Shown piece after piece: positions 54,640-64,000 of a stretch of DNA of 64,000 nucleotides; position 1 is the first letter of the stretch, and each line of letters opens with the position of its first letter. A program made the position numbers and the translations under genes. Source of the stretch: Odontocerum albicorne (Eukaryota; Arthropoda; Insecta; Trichoptera; Odontoceridae); NCBI GenBank assembly GCA_949825065.1, contig OX463849.1, forward strand, positions 41,475,234-41,539,233, given 5' to 3'. Under the pieces are notes generated by a model that made no database searches, had not been told where the DNA came from, and saw only the letters and a program-made list of their open reading frames with translations.

Positions 54640-55015
54640 GACTTTCATTTTTTCCCTCGTCGTTATTTGATTAATTTATCCATGACAAGTTTTTATAGGT
54701 CTTCCTAAATTTCTCGTATCTTTTATTATCGCTCGTTTAGTTTATTTTTTTTGTAAATCTTTCAACGTCAATTGAACCATCTCGATACTATTTTATTCGT
54801 CTTAACCACTGCGTCTTCTTATAATCTGTATAATTTTCTGATGTCCTCAACATTTACTTCTTTGCCTCAACGCTAAATAAATCTAAATTTATTTAATAAT
54901 AATAAGTAGTAAGAGAAACCAAAAAAATGAGTGTGGAGGAGGCGAACGATTTATGTCGTGAGAGTATAGTTTTATCTGCCTACTGCAAAAGGTAAATAGC
55001 GTGATGTGATACGAA
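54640..55015. mobile_element. Two decayed family V fragments, one on each strand
   Basis: 54640-54870 (minus sense) resembles the T/C-rich inner part of family V. 54900-55015 (plus sense) encodes MSVEEANDLCRE and LSAYCKR and ends with tctgcctactgcaaaagg and gcgtgatgtg, the family V 3' end. Confidence 0.5.
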
Positions 55016-55730
55016 TGTATTAAATATTCGTATTAGCATTGATTAATGGTCAAACTATCAGTATTAATTGTTCACAAATTAACAGAACAGTCAAAACGAT
55101 GGTTTTAATAACCATTATAAATCGCGATTCCGCGCCATTTAGTGGAGCAACAACAACGTGATTGCCGAATCACGTGTGATGATGATCATAATCACGATTT
55201 TTATATCATTCGCACAGAAAAGTCATGCTTACCTAATAAGCTGTAAAAATTGTGTCGAAATAGTGTATGAAAATTCGTTCTCATTCTGACTTCCTCGGCG
55301 GCTGAGTCGTGATTCTCATAGCAAACACGCTCGTGAAGCTTTCTTCTTCGGAAGCAGTTATACACGAACTTATTTATGACGTCCATGTACCGTGTGGAGT
55401 GTTGAAAATGCTTTAGTCATAAAGGCGGAAATCCACTTCGCTTCGACACGGATCTATCATTCATCCCATTGGTTGGTTGCATCAAAATGTCTAAATAAAT
55501 ATCTGAAATCAAATCCCAGGTGAATCGATTATATGTATTTGTATTCCTAATATTAATTCATTTTTCATTCTCACTGTAATTTTCAATCATTTTCTTTGTG
55601 GGTAATCTAAGACATTTATATTCTTAAAATCACAGCAATCCCTAAGTCGTTGCCTTGGGAGATTACGAGAGTAAATCCGACCTACCCTTCCGTTATAAGC
55701 ACAGGCTCCCGAAACATTATCTGTTGCCTG
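55016..55730. other. Unassigned sequence
   Basis: No supportable feature. Confidence 0.4.
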
Positions 55731-55734
55731 ACTT

Positions 55735-56132
55735 GTCCACTTACATTATTAACTGGGACGACCAAGGTCTTAGTGAATGTGATGGAATACAAGTAGCCTG
55801 AACGAGTGGACTTGTTTTTGCTAAATAATTAGTGTAAGAATTATTATCTAGTTATAAGTAGTATGTAGGTGTTAATTATTTCTAAGATCTCATATATTAA
55901 GAGTGTAAAAAATAAAATAAAATGCCATGTAGGAAAATAAGATTAAGTTAATAAATGATAACATATAATTAAGATTAGTTAAGTAATAAATGTGTATATA
56001 GGTTTAGCCTTGACAAATATTTGTACAATATTTTACTTTGTTGAATAACTAGTCCACCTACAGTATTAACTGGGACGACCAAGGTCTAAGTGAATGTGAT
56101 GGAATACAAGTAGCCTGAACGAGGGGACTTGT
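55735..56132. repeat. 81-bp direct repeats flanking an AT-rich LINE-like tail
   Basis: gtccac.taca.tattaactg ... gcctgaacgag.ggacttgt occurs at 55735-55815 and 56052-56132 with about 5 differences. The 236 bp between (55816-56051) resemble a LINE 3' UTR (gtatataggtttagccttga, atttgtacaatatttt, gttgaataa). Either an unusually long target duplication or a local segment duplication. Confidence 0.85.
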
Positions 56133-56345
56133 GACGAGGTAGTCTCATTCCTTAATCTAAATTTCATATTTTTCTCCTAAAAACTAAAGCACTTTGAAAT
56201 ATTTCAACTCTGCATTTACATGTTTGCACATTCCTTAATCTCAAGCTATCACATATTCAAATCCATTTGGATCATAATCTCAACAACTACATCAAAATGA
56301 TATCCAACAATCACACACTACATTTACATCAATCTTTCACTCTCA
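56133..56345. repeat. Dispersed repeat B, copy 1
   Basis: Shares with 60516-60768: gtctcatt.cttaa, aaatttcatat, cactctgc.tt.aca.gt, aagctatcacata, ggatcataatctcaacaa.ta and atgatatccaacaa. No recognisable ends. Confidence 0.7.
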
Positions 56346-57195
56346 GGACAGGAGACTTCCGAAACCTCCTCGCTTTTGTCTGTGTTCCTAATCAGATGCA
56401 TCAACCGCAGTAGTAATAATTCAGATTGCTGCGAGTGTGATTTGGGTAGTAAGACTATAAATCGTGTGTTTTTCAGTTGTTCTTGACGTGACAGTTTTTT
56501 TTTAGTCAAAGCTATATCTTTGTCGCGTTCAATGAATGTTGCGTTTTTTATTTCTTCGAGGAACTTTTTTACTTATACTATAGATCGATTATTAAATTCA
56601 TGAAGCGTAATTAATCAGTTAAAGCTTTAAATTGTTGTATTTTTTCAAATTTTATTTATTATACTAACTTATAGTATTTTTGTCTTTAATGTGGTAGCGC
56701 TAGTCATCCTTGTGTGGATGGATTGCCTTAAAATTAACAAATGAGTTTTATACCATGAATCACGATTTTTGTAGGGGAGATTTCTTTACAATTAAATACG
56801 TCAAATAATTAGCTGACAAATCGTATGTTTAATCACAAAAACATGTTCCTAATTTTAACAACCATAGCAAAATAATTTTCAAAAACTCTTTGCTTTTAGA
56901 AGGGTTGTTCGCATTGTTTTTTAATTGAGTTTGTATTAATTGATCGATAAAAGAATTGGTTCTTTCCTTAACGTCTCTTGAAGAACAACGACTACTTGAC
57001 AGGTAAAAAATGAGACGAAATGGCACTATTGTCAATGACATATCTACACATGTAATACGAAACCACATACTGCTTAAGAACGAGGTTGCTGAGATCCAGA
57101 GGAACTTTTTTAAAAGTTAACGATCCGTCCAGGTTTTTTGTGTCTGCACATAAAAGGACATTAATTGTTCATTTATTTGATTAATTTTCTATTTT
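56346..57195. other. Unassigned AT-rich sequence
   Basis: No supportable feature. Confidence 0.4.
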
Positions 57196-57420
57196 TTTAT
57201 CTTTTACTTATTGTACAATCTAGCGAAGGTATTGCCATTTGACAATTTTTTCCAACCAACCAGAAAGGTGCGAAACGAGTCTTAGGTGAAAACCAAACGG
57301 GTACCCTTTTTTTTAAGAACAATCTGGATATCAACAACAATCGAACCTGCAACTCCCGGATTGAAAAACTGATATCTTGTCAAGTAGGTCAAAGAGGTCG
57401 TTTGACTTAAGTGTATTTTA
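57196..57420 (-). mobile_element. tRNA-derived SINE with LINE tail
   Basis: Minus strand: head ttgacctacttgacaagata, cggg, gcaggttcgattgttgttga (B box); body tggttttcacctaagactcg; tail tctggttggttggaaaaaat and ccaaatggcaa-like sequence, then an AT-rich end. The tail is a diverged version of the LINE 3' end at 42147-42240. Confidence 0.75.
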
Positions 57421-58009
57421 AAAATAATACAAGTCTTTTATCAGTTTTTATCATTCACTCTTCGAAAATCTATTTATTAAAAATTAAACATTTTTTTTAT
57501 TTTCTAAATTATTTTTGCAATTAAAATTTCTCCATAAAAGATTATTTTATACTGTAGATTTTACGCAATCAAATGAATCTTTATAAATGTGCAAATAGAT
57601 ACACAGCATCTTCTTATTCTCATACATACCGACAGAAATCAAGCGCAATAGAGACATTATAAAGAATAAATGAATAAAGCTTGAAAAGGGGATTCAAACA
57701 AAGTTACATAAGCTATCATTGAGCGGTTTTATATCATCATTGATTATATTATTATAAATAGCGAAATACGAGCAAAGCCCCTCGTATTGAATGTTCGCCG
57801 CAAGTAATTGGACGGAATAATTCACATTGCAAGACATTAATTAAGTATGCAATCTTACTACCTCTAATACCGAGTGACAGCTTAATGAGAAAATACTCCA
57901 CATTTAAGTGTATGTTTTTGTATTTGCATAAAACTATAATACTAAAGAAAATTCAGACAATATTGATTTTATTCTTATAATTTTCATAATAATAATGGAC
58001 AATTTAAAT
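57421..58009. other. Unassigned sequence
   Basis: AT-rich. It holds the mini-palindrome listed next. Confidence 0.4.
57767..57786. other. TACGAG...CTCGTA, possible remnant of both transposon ends
   Basis: tacgagcaaagcccctcgta: TA, CGAG, 8 bp, CTCG, TA. It could be what is left of an element with CGAG termini after an internal deletion. Confidence 0.35.
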
Positions 58010-58150
58010 TGTCCCCGTTTAAAAAGCAAACCTCCTCAAGGGCGCTCTAAGTCGGGATTTGAACCCACTTTTATCGACAGATTAAACTTTTTTTTTTTCT
58101 TACACTGTAGATCGATTTTACGGTCGAAATATATATTAAAATTTTGAATT
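58010..58150 (-). mobile_element. Dispersed repeat A, partial copy 6
   Basis: cctcctcaagggcgctctaa, gtcgggatttgaacccactt, atcgacagattaaac: the inverted B-box end of family A. The body is not clear. Confidence 0.55.
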
Positions 58151-58439
58151 TATAGTACGTATCTCTACAAAATACATGAAGTTACAAAGGATGAACATTA
58201 AATCATTAATATGATTTATACACAATTATAAACAATTCAACAAAGCATATAGCAGTTAAAACATTCAGATTCTGTCATAGATGGAGACCAGGTTCCTCTT
58301 CCCTCGTACGTATGGTGGACTTCAAGAGCTAGGACGATTGGAATAATAGCTGCATTTCCTTACTTCGGACGCGATTGAATAATTATTGCTTATATATTTA
58401 ATCTTGTCTTCCGAGTCCATTTTTTTCCAAGGGTTCTAA

Positions 58440-59975
58440 GGACGATATTCTAAGGACAATGGTTCTAAGGACGATATAACCAACTACAGACCTATCGCCA
58501 TACTTTCTTCAATAGCTAAGCTCCTAGAAATGTTTATGGATCGCACACTGAGGTCGTTAGTGGACCCATATATAATTGATGAGCAGCATGGCTTCAGAAG
58601 AGGCAGATCTACTGAATCCAATCTGATGGTCTTCACCGACTATGTTTCAAGGGCTGTAGATAGTGGCAATCAGATTGATTGTTCGTATCATGATTTTGCA
58701 ATAGCTTTTGATCGCGTCAATCACAAAAAATATTAGAAAAAAATAGTGAACTTGGGATCCCAGATAACTTACTAAGGCTGCTGTCAGATTATCTTACAGA
58801 GAGAAAACAATTTGTTTCACATGGAATCTACAACTCCGATTACTTCATTGCCTACTCAGGTGTTCCGCAGGGGTCTAGTCTTGGACCTACCTTATTTCTT
58901 ATTTTTTATTACTGATATAGGTAGAGTTATAAAAAAATCCACGTTTCTTTTATTTGCTGATGACCTCAAAATCTTTAAAAAAAATCGTTCTTATGCCGAC
59001 TGTTTAGACCTGCAGTCAGATCTCAACAACGTTTGTGAGTGGAGCCACAATAATAAATTATATTTCAATGCATCAAAGTGCAAAATGATGTCGAATCATC
59101 GCTCATACGTCTTGAAATTCCATAGATATACACTAGAATATATACCTATACCCCGCACAGATAATATTAAAGATCTGGGTTTCTTGTTGCACAGCAATCT
59201 CGTATTTGGTCCTCACATAGAAATTATGTGCAACTCAGCTTATAAAACTCTAGGATTTGTAATGAGAATCTCTTAGTCGCTTGAAAACCAATTGGTGCTC
59301 AAAACGTTGTTTAATTCATTGATCCGTAGCAAACTAGAAAGCAATGGTTGCATTTGGAGTCCGGTGGGGGCGCAGAACTCACCCATGATGGAGAAAGTAC
59401 AAAACAATATCTACGATCTCTCTATATGAGAGAGTTCGGTGTCTATCGATGGCTTTATCCTACTCAGTTTCTGCTGGGTATGCTCGGGTATAACTCCTTG
59501 AGCGTAAGAAGGGATCTGCGTCTCCTGGTATACGTTGTCAAACTCGTTCGAGGAGCTGTGAGCTGTCCAGCATTACTACAAACATTAGCGTTAAACCTAA
59601 CAATTACACTAGACTGCGCCGGCAAGAACTGTTCTCAATAACATACGCAAGAACGGGTCTTCCAGCCGCTATGCCTGTTGGAAGGGCTTTAACACTTTTG
59701 AACGGGACTGCTTCGGATATTGACATATTTCATATCACATTACCAAAAGCAAAAGTAAATTTTCTTCTAAGATTGAGCGCGTTAGAAAGCACTCATCAAC
59801 GTACTTAAGTGACTGTGAATATATGTGTATCATTTGTGTGTATATATGTATGCATGTACATTATTTTTTATTTTATATAATTTTTTATTTTATTCTATGG
59901 AATTTTTCTTTATTTTTAATATGTCTTGTATTTTTCAAAGTAATTGGGCTAAGCCTGTTTTGAAAAAATAAATAA
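58440..59975 (+). pseudogene. CR1/Jockey-like LINE reverse transcriptase, heavily mutated
   Basis: Starts within the RT: NYRPIAILSSIAKLLEMFMD, DEQHGFRRGRSTESNLMVFT, YHDFAIAFDRVNHKKY (the usual D.. .KAFD motif), then frame changes. GVPQGSSLGPTLFL-like sequence is split between frames, STFLLFADDLKIFK carries the catalytic FADD near 58957-58968, and KLYFNASKC and DNIKDLGFLL follow. The C-terminal region (VYRWLYPTQFLLGMLGYNSL, RRDLRLLVYVVKLVRG) is in a third frame. The 3' UTR ends in aaaaaataaataaataaa (about 59965). At least three frameshifts. The left edge is near 58440, where a tctaaggacgata motif is locally repeated. Confidence 0.88.
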
Positions 59976-60364
59976 ATAAACTCACATGTCTTTTCATTGA
60001 AACTAATGCCTTTTTTTACTATGTAAAATTCAACATTTACAATTGATATCGTTTAAATGTAAAGGCGAACCTTAAAGTATAAAAATGTTATGCAAAAACT
60101 CACTTACATTATTATTATTTTATTTATTTATGTAGGACTAGAAATTTTATAAATACATAATTAATTGGTAATTAAATGTTAACACTCAATTTTAATAGAT
60201 GTGAGTTTGTTGCCTATCATTTGTCGTGTCCTCAGTAAACTAAGCTTTGGCCTGTGTCTTACTAAAGACATATAACATGAAAAAATAAATGGATATTTTT
60301 CCGATTTTTTATTATAAAATCTCCTGTTGCATACTTTCATCAACTCGATAAACAGTAACACTCA
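59976..60364. other. Unassigned sequence
   Basis: No supportable feature. Confidence 0.4.
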
Positions 60365-60470
60365 ATTACATATGTGTATATCACGCGAATCGAACCCCTC
60401 ATACTTCATCACTCCAGACAGGGCAAAAAGTTCATTCCACAATGCGCCACACATAATCTTCAAAAACGCA
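60365..60470 (-). mobile_element. tRNA-like SINE head
   Basis: Minus strand: tgtggcgcattgtggaatga (A-box-like) and ggggttcgattcgcgtga (B box), separated by about 35 bp. No tail identified. Confidence 0.55.
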
Positions 60471-60515
60471 CTACACTAAAAAAATCATATATTTAGAGAA
60501 CCACCAATTAGGTGG

Positions 60516-60768
60516 TGTGACATAAAGGTCTCATTTCTTAATAACAAATTTCATATATTTCTGTGTTATTTCTAAAAACAATCTGCTGAAACATTCACAC
60601 TCTGCGTTCACATCCTTATATGGTACATACATACTTAAATCCTAAGCTATCACATACATAATTCCATCCGTATCATAATCTCAACAATAACATCAAAATC
60701 ATGTCCAACAACTCCTCATGACACGCTCTACATCCGCATCAGTCAATCACTCACGTGCCTTTGTAGAT
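60516..60768. repeat. Dispersed repeat B, copy 2
   Basis: Matches 56133-56345 over its length with about 75-80% identity by eye and small indels. Confidence 0.7.
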
Positions 60769-62199
60769 ACCTCCAAAAGTTCATTCCTCGTTGGAGTCAG
60801 TTTATTTTTTAATATAAACAATAGATCTAAAATTTTAATTTGAGTATTACTTTTGTAATCTTTTTTAAATGGTCGATAAAAGACCGTACATTTTAATAAA
60901 ATAATAAAATAGATAAAAATAAATATGGTTTCCTACACCATATTTAGATTACTTCCATTATTAAGCAAAAAAACAAATATAATGCAAAAAGTAAAAAATT
61001 AAAATTACTTTTAACCGATATAACAACATTTTCAAACATCAATTTTGAAAAAAAAAAGAAGTTTTTTTGGTCCGTTGTTTAATTTGAACGTGTCAGTTTC
61101 GAACCCGAAATATCTGAATGCAAAACAAAGTTCGAAAATCAATTATGTCGGAGATGGCGTTTATAATGTATGAACTATTTTGTATTTAAATATGTTATGT
61201 TACTTAGATTAAGCAAACCATTCGCCTGTCTCTGAATGTTATTTGATCCCAATCTTATGTAGATTGGTGAGTTGCAAAAGCAATTTTGATCTTTATCAAC
61301 AACATTTTGCACTAAAATATTGGATATAAATATTCGCCTGGATCTGGCAACATACCTTTTCTGTCGTCTGCTGCTACCTTTTGTGGCTATCGATAATTGA
61401 TAATTTATTGATTTGATGGAATCTACACAATTTCCATTCTAACTTTACAAAATAGTCAAAGTTGTAAATCACCATAGGCATCTTTCCGTTAGCCTTTCTT
61501 GTGGTAGCAGTCTTTCAACAGCCTATTTCCATTTATTCATTCCGAATCCATCCTAATAAGTCATTGCGTCTCGTTACACAACTAATCAACATGATTCATC
61601 TAGTGGTTACTGTACGAATTTCAGTAACAATGTGAAATAACTTCTCGATACGTTCCAGAGATCTTTTTGATCTATTTTAGTTTATTTTGATTGGTTTTTA
61701 TAAATATAGAATACTCTTGGGGTGATGGTTGTCACTAAATAGCATTATGTACATGTCCATGGTCATAGCCAACTTAGTCATTCATTTTCTGGTTCAAGGT
61801 CCGGTTACACGATATTGTTTTTTATCAGCTCATGCCTAAAGGACAAATATATAATGCGAACGTAAGTGAGAATCGTGTAAGAGAAGATTCGAGAAATGTA
61901 TGGTTAGAGCAAGTGAATTAAATATAAACGAAGTATAAGTCAGAATATGAAGTTGACAAATCGATATACCCAAGGGCAATTATCTCATTAAATTGAGCTT
62001 TTGAATCAAAACTTTGGAGATGGATTAGTCTTATGAAATCTGCGATAGCAAAACTTATTGATATATGAAAACACCAGTCTATACTTATCAATACCAAAGT
62101 TCGTCTGCTGCGAACGCTAAGTGAAAAAATGTGCTTGATTTTTTTTAAGTGTGTTGTTGTTCATGTGTTGATGGTGAATGCTTCGCATCTTATAGACTG
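60769..62199. other. Unassigned AT-rich sequence
   Basis: No supportable feature. Confidence 0.4.
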
Positions 62200-62530
62200 C
62201 AAGATACACTAATGTATCCATCCTCCAGAATATATAGGTAAAAAAGCAGTCAACCATACGCAAGTAGAAAATACTGTCATACTTCGTCCATTTCGCTAGA
62301 AGAGATGAAAACAGTTTAGAGTAGCTGGTAGTGACTAGAAGTATTGAGGAGCGGCACGTGAAAAGACGATATCCAGCAAGGTGGATAGAACGAAGCAAAT
62401 AAATACTCTCTTTGAGAACTGCTCTCATTTCGACTAAGGACACCAACGAAGAAACCATGTTATTTAGAAGAAGAGAAACAAGAAGTCCGAAAGAAACGTA
62501 TGAAAAAACGTTGTGATGTTGAGAAGGTGA
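62200..62530 (+). pseudogene. Possible decayed LINE RT C-terminal fragment
   Basis: The plus strand contains RSIEERHVKRRYPARWIER-like residues, the basic R..P.RW.. pattern of RT C-termini. Stops are frequent. The longer minus-strand frame (62117-62647) is its shadow. Confidence 0.4.
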
Positions 62531-63235
62531 AGGAAGCATGTCGTAAACTCTGTGCCATCTCAAACAAGGAGATGGCGTGACGTTATGAATCTGTAGATGT
62601 ACGTGTACATTATCTCCTTTTCTTAGCCATTGCTTGAAGTTCCACAATAAAATAAAGAGTCGTATATACGAGTATTATTCACAAACCTTCATTGATCATG
62701 TTTTTCAATTCAACCACTGTCCTTGTGTCCATTTTGATATAATGATCTTCCACAAAGCCTGCAGCCATATCTACTCGTACATATCATCTCGGAGGTGGAT
62801 GTGTTTGATAAGTAAACATTCTACAAGTAGTGCTGGTACCTTTCAACCATCGAATTGAATTGAAATGTTCAAATCGGGTCAAAAGGTCACGTCTCACAAT
62901 CGCGGGGAATGACGTGGTTCTTGTTGTATACTATTCAAATTGTATGTTTGTTATTGTTGATCCCTTGTTATTACGATTCGTTTTACTATTAAAATAAATA
63001 ATACCGGCAGTTGTTAGTTATATTATAATATATTTACTATTATGTACATTTATTAAATTGAATTTGTATTCAGTGTTTGTTTTCATATTTGGTATGTAAA
63101 CTTTATATCCGTCTAAATTTGGTTTCATAAAATATGTAGACTAAGAATTCAATTAACAAACTGAGTCCGGTTTATAAGAATAGTTATTGGGAACATAGTC
63201 AATTTTCTTGAAATAATTTTAGTAATAAATAGGTT
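62531..63235. other. Unassigned sequence
   Basis: Two 8-mers of the footprint type (62667-62674, 62772-62779). No other feature. Confidence 0.4.
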
Positions 63236-64000
63236 ATATTTTAGACATATTGAATGGTGAGCTGCAATAGGAAACAAAGTAATGAGGCACTGAAAGACAT
63301 ATACTCAAACCAAGCGATATCAAGATGATGGTACCAAAGTGATGGTTCTCAACAGCGTATTTGTGCCAACATTGATTTACATACGAGTATGTTATATGGT
63401 ATACTCATAACTCCGTGGCCTTTGCGGGGTACACAACTTTTGCCATACCTATACACAACTTTTGTCATCCCTGTACACAACTTTGGCCTCCTCCACATTC
63501 ATACATCTCATAATGCACAATCTTCTTTTATTCATACTTGTCATGTTATTTTCTTTCAAAATCTTGTTCACTTAATCCAGTCAATATTGATGGGAGTGTA
63601 TGGAAGTAAAATGTGTACGTAAAAAATAATATAAGAAGCCGAGTTAATGCGGTGAAAATACGTGCATTGAGGGGAATATGTGGTGTGACTATGTATGACA
63701 AAATAAGAAACGTAATTATTAAGGATGAATATAGACTAAAAATTAATGTGTTTAGTAAATGAAATAATAGCACGTTGAGGTCGTTCGGACATTTAACACT
63801 TATGGTTGGCGTTAGACTGACCTAACAATTATACAATTCAACTGTAATCCAATCCAATGAAAAAATACGGTTGGACAAAGTAAATGAAAATTTAAAAGAA
63901 ACAAAGGGAAGGAGAATTAGATGTAAAAGGAACTGTATTGATATGAAGGAGGCGAAGAAAATACTCGTATGTTGTAATAAGTTTATTTGGCACTCTGTCT
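63236..64000. mobile_element. Clustered decayed family V LINE fragments on both strands
   Basis: 63240-63330 (plus) has the agacatattgaatgg/aggaaacaaag pattern of the WFGHIE region. 63395-63600 (minus) has ccgtggcctttgcggggtac and cacattcatacatctcataa. 63650-64000 (plus) reads RALRGICGVTMYDKIRNVII and LRSFGHLTL, the RT thumb of the same family. The last fragment runs off the window. Confidence 0.5.

Noticed and set aside
62117..62647. 176-codon minus-strand frame as a membrane protein
   Set aside because: It has hydrophobic stretches, but the opposite strand reads as a decayed LINE C-terminus and there is no other support.

Overview
The window is about two-thirds A+T and reads as repeat-dense insect DNA, most likely from a moth or butterfly. 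That rests on its mix of mariner families, several non-LTR retrotransposon families with short 3' ends, and tRNA-derived SINEs carrying a LINE-like tail. I found no host protein-coding gene, no true tRNA or rRNA gene and no prokaryotic feature. Nearly every long open frame belongs to a transposable element, its decayed remains, or a tandem repeat. Layout: 1-2208 is a satellite with two higher-order copies of 1,090 bp. 2.2-8 kb is mostly unassignable, with a few decayed repeats. 8.1-11.5 kb holds two 5'-truncated copies of one Jockey-like LINE, the first with an open reverse transcriptase frame; a third copy lies at 40.3 kb. 12-26 kb mixes decayed LINE ends, two foldback elements, three broken mariners, an RTE fragment and SINEs. 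26.2-27.9 kb is a 66-bp satellite. 28-36 kb carries an RTE fragment, one full-length mariner with an intact transposase (32.1-33.3 kb) and a deleted mariner derivative. 36-45 kb has LINE 3' ends, a foldback element, a nearly readable RT pseudogene and a palindromic MITE. 45-50.3 kb is rich in minisatellites (26, 31, 48 and 81/63 bp) between two inverted LINE tails. 50-64 kb has further foldback, RTE, mariner, SINE and LINE remains. Three signals stand out. First, the 8-mer TACGAGTA (or TACTCGTA) occurs at 15 places. In four repeats where an empty counterpart can be read, it equals the empty site plus 6 bp at a TA, as expected of excision footprints of a Tc1/Minos-like transposon with CGAG termini. 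Second, the Jockey-like family ends without poly(A) in a conserved stem-loop and has clear 11-13 bp target-site duplications at all three insertions. Third, a palindromic foldback family has variable target-site duplications (9-15 bp) and one arm always shorter, which suggests RNA-mediated insertion. How the parts relate: the only apparently competent protein is the 345-residue mariner transposase. All other elements here would depend on proteins encoded elsewhere. The lack of host genes and the recent satellite homogenisation suggest heterochromatin, possibly a sex-limited chromosome, but the window alone cannot show that.
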